This document shows positions 1-7,950 of a stretch of 64,000 bases of DNA, in pieces (positions within the stretch are counted from its first letter, which is position 1; every line of letters starts with the position of its first letter). The notes under the pieces were generated by a model that was not told the origin of the DNA, did not search any database, and saw nothing but the letters and a program-made list of their open reading frames with translations. The stretch lies in the NCBI GenBank assembly GCA_035489435.1, contig DATHKG010000094.1; one strand, written 5' to 3'. Both the position numbers and the translations under genes were made by a program. Source of the stretch: DATHKG01 sp035489435 (GTDB taxonomy: Bacteria > Bacteroidota > Bacteroidia > Chitinophagales > Chitinophagaceae).

Positions 1-1
1 T

Positions 2-217
2 ATTCAAACAGAAAAAATTGATTGTCCGATTCTTTTTATATCTGCAAAAAGAGATGAAGTTTGGCCTTCAACTTTGATGGCGGAACAAATGATTGAAAGG
101 CTGAAGAAAAACAATTTCCAATACTTTTATCAGCATATTCCTGTTGACGGCAATCATGTTGAACCTGCTAAGCATTTTGATTTAATAATAGATTTCTTAG
201 TTAACAATATGAGATAG
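2..217 (+). CDS. Alpha/beta hydrolase, C-terminal fragment (gene starts before the window)
   Basis: The last 71 codons of an open frame entering from the left edge. The peptide has the pattern CPILFISAKRDEVWPS followed about 30 residues later by GNHVEPAKHFD. That fits the acid (Asp in KRDEVW) and the histidine (GNHVEP) of an alpha/beta hydrolase of the dienelactone hydrolase or acyl-CoA thioesterase C-terminal type. The nucleophile half lies outside the window. It is followed at once by a cassette-type site, so it is probably the cargo of the first visible cassette. Substrate unknown. Confidence 0.6.
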   Translation: MQTEKIDCPILFISAKRDEVWPSTLMAEQMIERLKKNNFQYFYQHIPVDGNHVEPAKHFDLIIDFLVNNMR

Positions 218-222
218 CCAGC

Positions 223-420
223 CGAGAACAAGCGGTTTGGCAATATAGCGGGGGCGACGAATATATGCTCAGCTTTTTGTTCGCTAATCGGCTGCAGTTC
301 CTGCCGACGAATGACACCGAGCAATAGAATAAACAATGAACTTTTAGTTATAAATTTAGCAACAATTACGGGCTGATGTTTTTCAAATACCGCCACATCG
401 CCAAGCCCTAACGTTGTGCG
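223..420 (+). repeat. attC-like site 1 (long, diverged arms)
   Basis: The left arm has GGTTTGGCAATATAGCGG and the right arm CCGCCACATCGCCAAGCC, then the typical right end taACGTTGTGCG. The arms belong to the variant family also seen near 10426 and 12759. The centre is unusually long, giving about 200 bp. It contains no gene I can support. Confidence 0.6.
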
Positions 421-448
421 AAACCTGTACCTCCTAAAATCTATAAGA

Positions 449-1384
449 ATGAAAATTAAAAACATCTGCTTACTAGTTTGTTTGTTATCAGCTCTAAAAA
501 GCTTTTCGCAAGTAAAAGTTTCTAACGAGAAATCTGAAAACCATTTGCTAATAAATGGTACAGGTGTATTTATTGTTCCTCCACCTGGTTTTGAAAAAGG
601 AATTAATTTTATAGGCTATCAAGATAATAATAGTGGTTCTAGTATAATTGTTAACGAGTTGCCCGCTCCTTACAAACAGGTCAAAGATGGTTTTTCTAAA
701 GAAAATATGTCTAAAAAGGGAATGGAGTTTTTGAATGCTGAAGAATATCTAATTAACAATTCACCAGCGGTGATGATGAATTCCCAGCAGTTTTCGGTTG
801 CACACGGTTACAGCTTTTTTAAATCAACTTTAATCTTGAAGCTAAACAACAGTAAAACTTTGTTAATAAACTCTAACGTTCCTGAGGAGCAAAAGGAGAG
901 GATGATGAATTTGATTAAGATATCATTATTATCCGTATTTAATGACAGCTCGATTGAAGTGAATGCATTTTCATCATTAGACTTTAGCGTAGATCTAAGT
1001 AAGTCTTCTTTTAAACATACGAAATCCATCAGCGGAAGTCTGATGCTTGAAGGCCCCAAAAAGGAGTTTCTAATTATTGCTAAATCAATTAGACCTTTGA
1101 GTGCTTCGGATAAAAAAGGATCGTCGATTAACGCACTAAAAGCAATTACATCAATAGAATATGTTGGATTGATCCATTCCAAAGAAATAACCCAAGATGG
1201 CATGTCTGGATATCAAATTACTGCTAACATTGTGGTCAAAGATCAGAGGCGACCTATGAAAGCGGTACAGTCAATCTTGTTTTCAGATAATAGCTACTAT
1301 ACCTTCGTCACAATAGTAAATCCAGCTGAGCAAGATCTTATTAAGGACTTTGAGTATATACTGACTTCATTCAAACGCAAATAG
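449..1384 (+). CDS. Secreted hypothetical protein (cassette cargo)
   Basis: A 311-residue protein with an N-terminal signal peptide (MKIKNICLLVCLLSALKSFS, then Q). The start at 449 is preferred over an in-frame codon at 416 because 416 lies inside the recombination-like site and the signal peptide begins exactly at 449. The mature part contains GVFIVPPPGFEKG near the start and no catalytic motif I recognise. It is probably periplasmic. The gene fills its cassette alone; the following site begins 5 bases after the stop. Function unknown. Confidence 0.75.
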   Translation: MKIKNICLLVCLLSALKSFSQVKVSNEKSENHLLINGTGVFIVPPPGFEKGINFIGYQDNNSGSSIIVNELPAPYKQVKDGFSKENMSKKGMEFLNAEEYLINNSPAVMMNSQQFSVAHGYSFFKSTLILKLNNSKTLLINSNVPEEQKERMMNLIKISLLSVFNDSSIEVNAFSSLDFSVDLSKSSFKHTKSISGSLMLEGPKKEFLIIAKSIRPLSASDKKGSSINALKAITSIEYVGLIHSKEITQDGMSGYQITANIVVKDQRRPMKAVQSILFSDNSYYTFVTIVNPAEQDLIKDFEYILTSFKRK

Positions 1385-1388
1385 CTTC

Positions 1389-1522
1389 GCACAACATCGG
1401 CTATAAGAAATAAGGGCAGGAGAATATGGACTGGCATTTTATCTTTAGTCAACGGTAAGAAGTTTCTTGGGCTTTTTGTTTTTTAAAATTCTCTTTCTTC
1501 TTATAGTCGCGTTACGTTGTGC
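1389..1522 (+). repeat. attC-like site 2 (unique arms)
   Basis: The left end is GCACAACATCGG and the right end ACGTTGTGC, like the other sites. The inner arms differ: GGCTATAAGAA on the left and TTCTTATAGTC on the right, complementary to each other. Ends conserved, inner sequence free but self-complementary: the hallmark of attC sites. R'' plus flank TTCGCACAAC pairs with the 5' end of this cassette (GTTGTGCGAA at 413). Confidence 0.75.
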
Positions 1523-1582
1523 GCAACTTTATGGGAAACGTATAAATATTGATCTCCTACAGTCCGAAATCATCGGTAGCAT

Positions 1583-1984
1583 ATGAGTATTCCTAGAAGG
1601 GATTTGAATTTCATTTTTGTAGTGATAGCTATTATGGTAATTCTGCTGATTGTAAGAATCCACAAAGAGAATTTAATCAAAAATGATAAGGTCTTTGTAG
1701 CTGCAATAATTAAAGAGGTTGATTGGTTGGAGAACGGGTTTTCATATAAATGCGAATACCGATACCAGGATGCATGGTACCCTGCAAATTTTTCTGACCT
1801 TCGAAGAAAAAACGATTCTCTTGTTTTACTTGAAATTTCAACCGTGCAGCCAAGTGTTTGGTTGTTGGTTGAAGGTAAGGAAGTCCCAAAATGTTTTACA
1901 AGGTCAAATATCCCTGCTAATGGATGGAAGATTTTCCCTACTTGCCCATATGATTTTGCAATTGAGCCTCGAGATATTCAATAG
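1583..1984 (+). CDS. Small membrane-anchored hypothetical protein (cassette cargo)
   Basis: 133 residues with one hydrophobic segment near the N terminus (about residues 10-25, FIFVVIAIMVILLIVRI), then a soluble domain with KEVDWLENGFSYKCEY and a Trp/Pro-rich tail. The topology suggests a single-pass inner-membrane protein with the domain outside. I do not recognise the family. It is the only gene between sites 2 and 3. Confidence 0.65.
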   Translation: MSIPRRDLNFIFVVIAIMVILLIVRIHKENLIKNDKVFVAAIIKEVDWLENGFSYKCEYRYQDAWYPANFSDLRRKNDSLVLLEISTVQPSVWLLVEGKEVPKCFTRSNIPANGWKIFPTCPYDFAIEPRDIQ

Positions 1985-2005
1985 TGAATCTGTTGAGTGA
2001 CCGCA

Positions 2006-2105
2006 GCGCACAACATGGCGGTATTGGCAAAAGCGGGCGGCAAATACCATGGCCAACAGAATACCAAGCTATGCCCGCCTTCGCCAATACTGCCACGTTG
2101 TGCGC
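2006..2105 (+). repeat. attC-like site 3 (near-perfect palindrome)
   Basis: The 33-base left arm beginning GCGCACAACATGGCGG is complementary to the right arm ending CTGCCACGTTGTGCGC, with 4 mismatches, all transitions. Three of the four become G-T wobble pairs when the bottom strand folds. It is the clearest example of the site fold. Confidence 0.85.
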
Positions 2106-2120
2106 AATCTGAGACGCGAT

Positions 2121-2603
2121 ATGCATAAGGTTTTTATTGCTTTTTTACTGATCTGCATTAGCTGCTCTGACCACAAGCCGCAAACTTCAGCCAAGAAGAA
2201 TAATGGCGACTATCGTCATCGCATTACTATAAACATTGATAGAGATGCAGAGATTTCTTTACAAGACGGGGAGGATAGCTTGATTTTAAAATGTTCACCT
2301 GAATTTTTAAGGCATTACATTGATTCCGCCTCAATAACAACAACCGATTCAATTTTTTCGTTCCCAGTGAAGATGCAGGATAAAGACTCACTTTTCAATA
2401 TATCTGAGTCATTAATCGATAACGGTACTTCCAGAGGTCCCTTCTGCACCGATTATTTTGGATATCTTAAAGTTACTGTTATATATAACGAACAATTTAT
2501 GAAGACAGCTACGTATCGTTCGATCTGCGAATGGAAGGAGTACAGTATTGATACTAAACGGCTTGATAATCTGTTCAAGCTGATATTTCGTAGCCGCAAT
2601 TGA
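2121..2603 (+). CDS. Putative lipoprotein (cassette cargo)
   Basis: 160 residues. The N terminus MHKVFIAFLLICISCSD is a lipoprotein signal with a cysteine at about residue 15. An earlier in-frame start at 2049 lies inside site 3 and is rejected. The rest is soluble and charged, with many Ser/Thr/Asp and no motif I recognise. Its 5' boundary GTTGTGCGCAATC (2097) pairs with the left end of the following site (GACTGCGCACAAC), 12 of 13 bases. Function unknown. Confidence 0.65.
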   Translation: MHKVFIAFLLICISCSDHKPQTSAKKNNGDYRHRITINIDRDAEISLQDGEDSLILKCSPEFLRHYIDSASITTTDSIFSFPVKMQDKDSLFNISESLIDNGTSRGPFCTDYFGYLKVTVIYNEQFMKTATYRSICEWKEYSIDTKRLDNLFKLIFRSRN

Positions 2604-2605
2604 CT

Positions 2606-2695
2606 GCGCACAACATTGACAAAAACGGGCGTCAATACCATGGAAACATGAATATCAAGCTATGCCCACCTTCACCAATACTATCACGTTGTGCG
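2606..2695 (+). repeat. attC-like site 4
   Basis: R'' GCACAAC at 2608 and R' GTTGTGC at 2688. The left arm is shortened (ACATTGACAAAAACGGGC); the right arm is GCCCACCTTCACCAATACT. It starts 2 bases after the stop of the preceding gene. Confidence 0.8.
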
Positions 2696-2719
2696 TCACT
2701 TTTTCGAAACACCCAAATA

Positions 2720-3319
2720 ATGAAAATAATACTTACAGCCATAGAGCCTAAACTTGTCAGTGCCTGGAGAACCTTTTTCGAATCAGAGCAAGATGTTTCG
2801 ATTGTGGAAAGTGATATAACCACAATCAAATGCGATGCTGTAGTAAGCCCCGCAAATTCCTTTGGATTTATGGATGGCGGGTTGGATTATGCGTTGTCCG
2901 AGCGGTTTGGATGGGACTTGGAAAAAAGATTGCAGCACCAGATCAAAAATTTACCAGAAGGAGAGTTGTTAATAGGACAGGCAATAATCATAGAAACAAA
3001 TGATGTAGACGTTCCATACTTGATCTCAGCGCCAACCATGCGTATTCCGACAAATTTCAATATAGATACTTCGGTCAATGCATATTTGGCAATGAATGCG
3101 ATATTAATCAAAGCAAAGGGTGAACCACGGATATCGTCTATCGCTATCCCTGGACTTTGTACAGGAGTGGGCCGAATGCAACCCATGATAGCCGCGCGGC
3201 AGATGTTTCAAGCCTACAAAGAAATTGTGCTAGAGCAACGAATGGACTTTTCAAGCTTTGGTGAAGCTCAAAAGTATCATTGGGAGATTAATCCGCAAGG
3301 GATGATCTGGACTCACTGA
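2720..3319 (+). CDS. Macro-domain protein (ADP-ribose-binding type)
   Basis: 199 residues. The N-terminal third reads TTIKCDAVVSPANSFGFMDG, then GLDYAL: the macro-domain signature, with the Asn of the PANS loop and a glycine-rich binding loop. A second conserved loop is IAIPGLCTGVGRM. Known family members bind ADP-ribose or related nucleotides, and some remove ADP-ribose from proteins or nucleic acids. Which activity applies here cannot be read. The start at 2720 is chosen because the longer frame runs into site 4. As a lone cassette gene it could serve in NAD or toxin-related defence, but that is inference. Confidence 0.75.
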   Translation: MKIILTAIEPKLVSAWRTFFESEQDVSIVESDITTIKCDAVVSPANSFGFMDGGLDYALSERFGWDLEKRLQHQIKNLPEGELLIGQAIIIETNDVDVPYLISAPTMRIPTNFNIDTSVNAYLAMNAILIKAKGEPRISSIAIPGLCTGVGRMQPMIAARQMFQAYKEIVLEQRMDFSSFGEAQKYHWEINPQGMIWTH

Positions 3320-3347
3320 GACAACCTTTTTGCTGCGAGAAAAAGCG

Positions 3348-3447
3348 ACGCACAACATAGATGCTTGGCAAAAGCGGGCGGCCAGTGACATGTTGAATAA
3401 AGCACCAAATTGTTGCCCGCCTTCACCAATACTTCCACGTTGTGTGT
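3348..3447 (+). repeat. attC-like site 5
   Basis: R'' GCACAAC (3350) and R' GTTGTGT (3439), with standard arms. The left flank GCGACGCACAAC pairs with this cassette's own 5' end GTTGTGCGTCAC (11 of 12), better than with the adjacent right end GTTGTGTGTAAT. Confidence 0.85.
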
Positions 3448-3477
3448 AATGCGTAAAAACTCATAATTAACAAACAT

Positions 3478-3993
3478 ATGCCAGAATTAAGCGCCAAAGA
3501 TTTTATTCAGTCGGTTCTTATCGAAGAGATAGGGTCATTAATTGACCGACATCCTTACATATCGTTTATAGTAATGGGCATTGGAATCGAATTTTTAGGT
3601 AAATGTGCGGATTCTTCCCTAGTAGATTGGCACGTTGATAAGCGCTCAAAACGCGACTTTAAATCCGCTATCAATACAATCCCTTCTCTGCAAAAGTATG
3701 TTCCATATTTAGCTTCACATGATTTGTATGGTTCTTTTCGATGTGGACTTGCACATTCGATTTCGCCTAAATACAAAATTACTCTTTCATCTAAAAATGA
3801 AATGGCACATTTACTTGAGGACAACGGCCGACTAAACTTAAAAGTTGAGGAATTCTACGCAGACTTCAAAGCAGCTTGCCAATACATTTTGTGTCTAAGC
3901 TACCCAAAAGACAACAAAATGAGCTTGAACTTTTTAGAAGTTCCAGGATCGAATTATTTAAGCACCTTATCTGCAACTGGGACCACTTCCTAG
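3478..3993 (+). CDS. Hypothetical protein, possibly HEPN-like (cassette cargo)
   Basis: 171 residues, largely helical in character. A conserved-looking segment FRCGLAHSISPK carries R88-x4-H93, the spacing of the HEPN ribonuclease motif (R-x4-6-H). A preceding helix has GIEFLGKCADSS. HEPN domains occur in RNase toxins and phage-defence proteins. The motif alone is short, so the assignment is tentative. It starts with ATG 30 bases after site 5, alone in its cassette. Confidence 0.6.
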   Translation: MPELSAKDFIQSVLIEEIGSLIDRHPYISFIVMGIGIEFLGKCADSSLVDWHVDKRSKRDFKSAINTIPSLQKYVPYLASHDLYGSFRCGLAHSISPKYKITLSSKNEMAHLLEDNGRLNLKVEEFYADFKAACQYILCLSYPKDNKMSLNFLEVPGSNYLSTLSATGTTS

Positions 3994-4020
3994 GTGCCGC
4001 CGTAAACTAAAAAGCACTAC

Positions 4021-4110
4021 ACTCAACATGCTTGGCAAAAGCGGGCGGGCCAGGTACATGTAATAAAACATCAAGCTGTGCCCGCCTTCGCCAATACTTT
4101 TCCGTTGTAC
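4021..4110 (+). repeat. attC-like site 6 (hybrid ends)
   Basis: R'' ACTCAAC and R' GTTGTAC do not complement each other well. The left flank GCACTACACTCAAC pairs instead with this cassette's own 5' end GTTGTGTGTAATGC (12 of 14). The arms are standard. Confidence 0.85.
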
Positions 4111-4132
4111 GTCATTACTAGAACCTTGTATT

Positions 4133-4651
4133 ATGGATGAAGATGCTTCAAAGAAAATAAGTGCTTGTGCAGAGTGTGACAGTGAGTACAACACAGTTAC
4201 TTCAGAGATGACTGATTTGTGCCCGGAGTGTTCCCATATTTTATATGGCTACAAAAACTGCCCCCATCATTTCGAAAACGGTAGATGTATCAAGTGCGCT
4301 TGGGACGGTAGCGAATCTGAATACATTCATAAGTTGAAAGAGCGAAAACTTCATAAAAGCAAGAAAATATTTAATGTTTTAGAGTCACTCGAAAATAAAT
4401 ATGGAAGAACAAACATCGTTATCAATGATCATTGGGAGGGAGACAGGGAAGCTATTGGTTTAACAGACAAGACAAGGCAATATCTAGGCTATATCTCTAC
4501 GTATAGAAAAGAAGATGGCACATATTTCTTGTCTTTGGAAAATCCCCCTTCAGATGACAAAATGCGATTTACTCCTGCCGGTGAATTTGACAATATCACT
4601 TTTGCTGATCTAGAAAAGTTGCTTATCGAACATTTACGTTTAACGAAATAA
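4133..4651 (+). CDS. Zinc-ribbon hypothetical protein (cassette cargo)
   Basis: 172 residues. The N-terminal half has CxxC pairs (CAEC at about 13, CPEC at about 32) and further Cys/His (NCPHH, RCIKC), suggesting one or two zinc ribbons. The C-terminal half (about 80-172) is a separate domain with TRQYLGYISTYRKEDGTYFL and no catalytic motif I know. Probably cytoplasmic. The last codons run almost into the next site. Confidence 0.65.
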   Translation: MDEDASKKISACAECDSEYNTVTSEMTDLCPECSHILYGYKNCPHHFENGRCIKCAWDGSESEYIHKLKERKLHKSKKIFNVLESLENKYGRTNIVINDHWEGDREAIGLTDKTRQYLGYISTYRKEDGTYFLSLENPPSDDKMRFTPAGEFDNITFADLEKLLIEHLRLTK

Positions 4652-4658
4652 AACGAAC

Positions 4659-4745
4659 GTACAACATGGCAAAAGCGGGCATGAAGTTACGCGTCGAACA
4701 GAATACCAAGCTATGCCCGTCTTCGCCAATACTACCACGTTGGCT
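4659..4745 (+). repeat. attC-like site 7 (hybrid ends)
   Basis: R'' GTACAAC, R' GTTGGCT. The left end matches the 5' end of its own cassette (GTTGTACGT at 4104) and not its own right end. The left arm lacks the TTGGC start (ACATGGCAAAAGCGGGC). Confidence 0.85.
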
Positions 4746-4794
4746 GCACTGCATATTAAAATTATGAAATGTGAAGTATTGGTACACTGACTCA

Positions 4795-5253
4795 ATGAAA
4801 GCCACTTTGTTCAAAGAAGGGATTTCTTTAGAGAGTACATCAGAAATTCCTTTGTCACTTAAGGCGCAGTTGCAAGACGGCTTTCGAATTGAAGAAGGCT
4901 GTATTTTATTTCTTAACACGGAATATTACGGTCCCGGTTCACTCGAATTAGACACTACAAAAAATGACTATGAACTTTTCTTAAATTCAGTAGAGATTGA
5001 ATTCTATATTCACGAGCCTTCTGATAAAAATTGCCTAACTACTGGATTACAATTTAGTAAAGAACTGTTACAGCTGCTTACATCTACATTTCAAGAACGA
5101 TTCCGGGTTTTTCTTAAATTCGAGTCACAGGGAAACTATCCATCGGCATATTGCAAAGTAACCTTTCATAAAATTAGGATCAGTATTGATCTCGAATTCA
5201 AATCCGGTTACCAAACTGTGGTTGAAAATGATGCTGCATTGTTTATTGAATAG
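4795..5253 (+). CDS. Hypothetical protein (cassette cargo)
   Basis: 152 residues from the ATG at 4795; a GTG at 4771 would add 8 residues. No signal peptide or membrane segment. Mixed alpha/beta composition with FRIEEGCILFLNTEYYGPG and a repeated hydrophobic/charged pattern. I do not recognise it. Alone in its cassette. Confidence 0.55.
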   Translation: MKATLFKEGISLESTSEIPLSLKAQLQDGFRIEEGCILFLNTEYYGPGSLELDTTKNDYELFLNSVEIEFYIHEPSDKNCLTTGLQFSKELLQLLTSTFQERFRVFLKFESQGNYPSAYCKVTFHKIRISIDLEFKSGYQTVVENDAALFIE

Positions 5254-5259
5254 CACTGC

Positions 5260-5351
5260 AGCTAATATGGTATGGCAAAAGCGGGCGGCCGGTATCCCGT
5301 CGAACACAACGCCAAGCTATGCCCGCCTTCGCCAATACTTCCCTGTTAGCT
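5260..5351 (+). repeat. attC-like site 8
   Basis: R'' AGCTAAT (the only site with AAT instead of AAC) and R' GTTAGCT. Right arm GCCCGCCTTCGCCAATACTT. The outer ends extend as GCACTGCAGCTAAT and GTTAGCTGCAAGC. Confidence 0.8.
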
Positions 5352-5401
5352 GCAAGCTCACAGCGAAAATTTAAATAAGAGTCCAAAATTATTCGACCAA
5401 A

Positions 5402-5818
5402 GTGATGAATTCGATAAGCCCCACATTAACACCCATTGAATATTTTACTGAATTGATTCAATCTTTTCCTGACTTGGAATCCGAAATCCTTGAAGAGGAC
5501 GAAACCTTTGTTCATATAAAAATGGAGTGTTTCGCTAGTTATACAGTCAAGCAGATAATTTCGATGAATTGGGACGATCTTCGATCCTGTTTTGAGTTCC
5601 AAGAGCAAAGAATGAATCGCATGGACCAATATCTGCGAAATGCATTAGATGTATCGTACTTTGAAACGCTTTTGCTTGGTGAAGCGTGGAGGAGTATGGA
5701 TCTCGTTGTAGTACATATGGGACCTAAAGTACTGCAAGGCTATACAGCTTACAAAAATTATTATGAGAACCTTGAAAAAGCATATCTAAGAAAGTTAGGC
5801 AAGAGCGATAGAGCCTGA
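5402..5818 (+). CDS. Hypothetical cytoplasmic protein, possibly DUF7674-like (cassette cargo)
   Basis: 138 residues, acidic N terminus, with the helical segment LRSCFEFQEQRMNRMDQYL and then NALDVSYFETLLLG and MGPKVLQGYTAYKNYYE. The arrangement of an FEFQE helix followed by YFETLLLG reminds me of a small uncharacterised family found in Bacteroidota, but I cannot confirm the name. No catalytic residues evident. Confidence 0.6.
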   Translation: MMNSISPTLTPIEYFTELIQSFPDLESEILEEDETFVHIKMECFASYTVKQIISMNWDDLRSCFEFQEQRMNRMDQYLRNALDVSYFETLLLGEAWRSMDLVVVHMGPKVLQGYTAYKNYYENLEKAYLRKLGKSDRA

Positions 5819-5832
5819 ACTCCAACGCCTGC

Positions 5833-5923
5833 CGCTAACATGATTGGCAAAAGCGGGCTGGAAATACCATGGCAATTAAAACACCAAGTGATGCCCGCCT
5901 TCGCCAATGCTTCCAGGTTAGCT
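5833..5923 (+). repeat. attC-like site 9
   Basis: R'' CGCTAAC and R' GTTAGCT; standard arms (GATTGGCAAAAGCGGGC / GCCCGCCTTCGCCAAT). The left flank GCCTGCCGCTAAC pairs with the cassette's own 5' end GTTAGCTGCAAGC (11 of 13). Confidence 0.85.
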
Positions 5924-5944
5924 CTCGCGGACATTATCGACATA

Positions 5945-6418
5945 ATGAACTGGACAGATCTTAAAACGCATGTTTACTTTCAAGATGGCTCTCTTCGTGA
6001 TATCTATGTGAGAAGAATGGCCATCGACGACTGGCGAAGGTGGATTGAACATAGTAATTCAATTTATATCGTACAGTTCAGACTGGACGGAGTCCATATA
6101 GCAGATAAAATAGACTTCTCTGCCGTATCAAAATATTGGGGTAAGTCTGAGAGTGCGTTTCCTTCAGCAAGCCTTACATTAGGGGATATTCTCCTCCAAA
6201 TTCATTTAGGTGATGAGACAGAATTGGAGCTGGATCTATCTCCAAAAGATATCCAAACGATCGATGACCATAGAACCTTGATGAATTACCTTTTAAGCAT
6301 TTCAAATTTGCTCCATAAAACCGTTGAACTGACAATGGAGAGTCCTGCTGCCGTTGATGAGATATTATTGTCAATCCGCTTCGGAGAAGTAAGGGTTATA
6401 CGATCAGAGATACTCTAA
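5945..6418 (+). CDS. Hypothetical protein (cassette cargo)
   Basis: 157 residues from ATG 5945 (MNWTDLKTHVYFQDGSLRDI). An upstream in-frame ATG at 5840 is inside site 9 and would add non-conserved residues. Soluble, acidic, with an early DIYVRRMAIDDWRRWIE segment. No recognised domain. Its stop is 14 bases before the next site remnant, which an insertion sequence interrupts. Confidence 0.6.
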   Translation: MNWTDLKTHVYFQDGSLRDIYVRRMAIDDWRRWIEHSNSIYIVQFRLDGVHIADKIDFSAVSKYWGKSESAFPSASLTLGDILLQIHLGDETELELDLSPKDIQTIDDHRTLMNYLLSISNLLHKTVELTMESPAAVDEILLSIRFGEVRVIRSEIL

Positions 6419-6432
6419 CACAGCAACACGGC

Positions 6433-6449
6433 GGCTAACATGGCATCCT
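6433..6449 (+). repeat. attC-like site 10, left part, interrupted
   Basis: R'' GGCTAAC followed by ATGGCATCC, resembling the short site near 9719 (CCAACATGGTATCC). The site is cut by the insertion sequence that starts about here, so its right part is not contiguous. Confidence 0.6.
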
Positions 6450-7910
6450 ATGTAAAGGGGTTGCCTAATAAATGATATGCTGTTAAAGGTACTACATAGT
6501 AAAAATTAAAAAACGCGGCACTTTTATGGATTTTCTGACGCAGTGGATTCTGTGTTCCATCGCTTCAAAATCAATAAAAGGGATCGCGGAATATATTTGT
6601 CTGATGTTTTCTTTAAGCTCCGACTCCTATGTGTAGTTACTGTTATCCAGCACTACCTTCATCTGTTTGGTTTGAAAGAAAATGAGCCGCTACCTGCTTG
6701 GCGATGTAGTATTCTTCAATCTACCTACCATGTTTTGTAGTCAACCCACGAAAGTGTTGAGCGTTAAAGAGCATAATTTGTTAGCGGCTAAAGCCAATTT
6801 GATAGGGTTGACCAGATCTAATCACACTAAGGATACGACGGCACATTTTGTGTGCGACTTTAACGATAACTGATTTTTCATTTTTACCGATATGTTTCCG
6901 GTAGTAAGCCTGGATACCAGGATCCAGCCGGATGGCGACCCAGGCAGCTTCAATCAGGTAGGTTCTCAGCAGTGCCTTGCATCTTGGTATTACACCCATA
7001 GGGTGTCGGTCTCACTGCTTTGATGAATACCGGCCACGAGTCCAATATAGTTAGCCAACTGACGCTCGTTATCAAAACGGCGGATATCGCCTAATTCAGC
7101 TATGATGGCGGTAGCGAGAATGCCACCAATGCCAGGGATGGACTTGAGCAGATAGTAATCGGTATGATGCATCTTTCTACAATATGCCCGCAGTTCATTG
7201 CTTACCTGGCGTTCTTCCCGGTCAAGGAGTTGAAATACCCGCAGTTTGCTGTGCAGGCATTGCATACCGGTGACATGTGTCCAGGGAAGTTGATAGATCC
7301 AGCGTTGGAAATCTTTGCTCCAATTGGAATTATCAAATTCGGTGGGGATGCAGATGCCATGAAAAAGTAACAACCCTTTGATCTGCGATTTTACTCTACG
7401 AACCTGTTTGACGAGTTGATTACGCTGCCTTAACAGGCTTCGCAGTTGCTCCTGGGTTTCTGTTGGAATGTAGATTGGTTTAAGCTGGCCAATCTCCAAC
7501 TGTTTGGCTAGGTTGCGAGAATCGATCTTATCTGTCTTTTGATATTGGTGTTTATTAATCGTGGGAATGTCAGCGGGATTCACAACGGTTACAGACCATC
7601 CAAGATTTAGAAAAGCACGGGCGGCCGAAAAGCCACAGCAGGAAGCTTCATAGGTAACGGCCACCTGGTGATCGGGGAAATGTTTAAAGACGTAATTAGC
7701 AAGAATATCCGGATCAGGTGGCAGACTGAAACTCTTGTGGTCGGAAATATCAGTTCGAAGATGTGCCTGCCAACTTTTTTTGTGTACGTCTATACCAATA
7801 AATAACTTCGGTGTAGCGATCATTTGAGACTGCATAACTTAAAATTTAGTGGATAATTTAAAGCGTTATACCACATCAAAAACAGGCAGCTTAAGTGATC
7901 GCTTTTACAT
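6450..7910 (-). mobile_element. IS110-family insertion sequence, probably IS1111-like, inside an attC-like site
   Basis: The element is bounded left by a site start (CTAACATGGCATCC) and right by a site arm (AGATGCTTGGCAAAAGCGGGC). The two ends are imperfect inverted repeats: ATGTAAAGG at about 6449 against CTTTTACAT at 7902-7910, and TGATATGCTGTTAA (6473) against the complement of TATACCACATCA (7867). The transposase reads right to left, with a short upstream and a long (about 330 bp) downstream non-coding end. That layout is the IS1111 type and would put a bridge-RNA gene at about 6450-6780. The exact ends are uncertain by about 10 bases. Confidence 0.75.
6781..7835 (-). pseudogene. IS110-family transposase, frameshifted
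   Basis: Two minus-strand frames, 6990-7835 and 6781-6999, together make a full-length transposase of about 350 residues. The RuvC-like DEDD domain is clear: FIGIDVHKK (Asp), VTYEASCCG (Glu), KTDKIDSRNLAK (two Asp). The Transposase_20 domain follows with LLKSIPGIGGILATAIIAE and YIGLVAGIHQSSETDT, holding the presumed catalytic serine. The frame breaks immediately after SETDT near 7000, where MGVIPRCKALLRTYLIEAAW resumes. A 2-base gain or 1-base loss explains it. Most likely inactive unless read through. Confidence 0.85.
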
Positions 7911-7945
7911 AGATGCTTGGCAAAAGCGGGCGGTCAGTAACTGAA
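7907..7945 (+). repeat. attC-like site 10, right remnant (truncated)
   Basis: ACATAGATGCTTGGCAAAAG continuing to CGGGCGGTCAG, identical in style to left arms elsewhere. The right arm and the GTT end are missing; the next gene starts at once. The cassette junction was damaged by insertion or deletion next to the insertion sequence. Confidence 0.7.
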
Positions 7946-7950
7946 CATTT

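Noticed and set aside
2049..2120. Coding starts inside the sites (for example frames reading NRIPSYARLRQY)
   Set aside because: The same peptide appears wherever a frame crosses a site arm; signal peptides and conserved starts begin after the sites.
6543..6873. Plus-strand reading frames beside the transposase
   Set aside because: They lie in the non-coding end and antisense part of the insertion sequence and show no family similarity.
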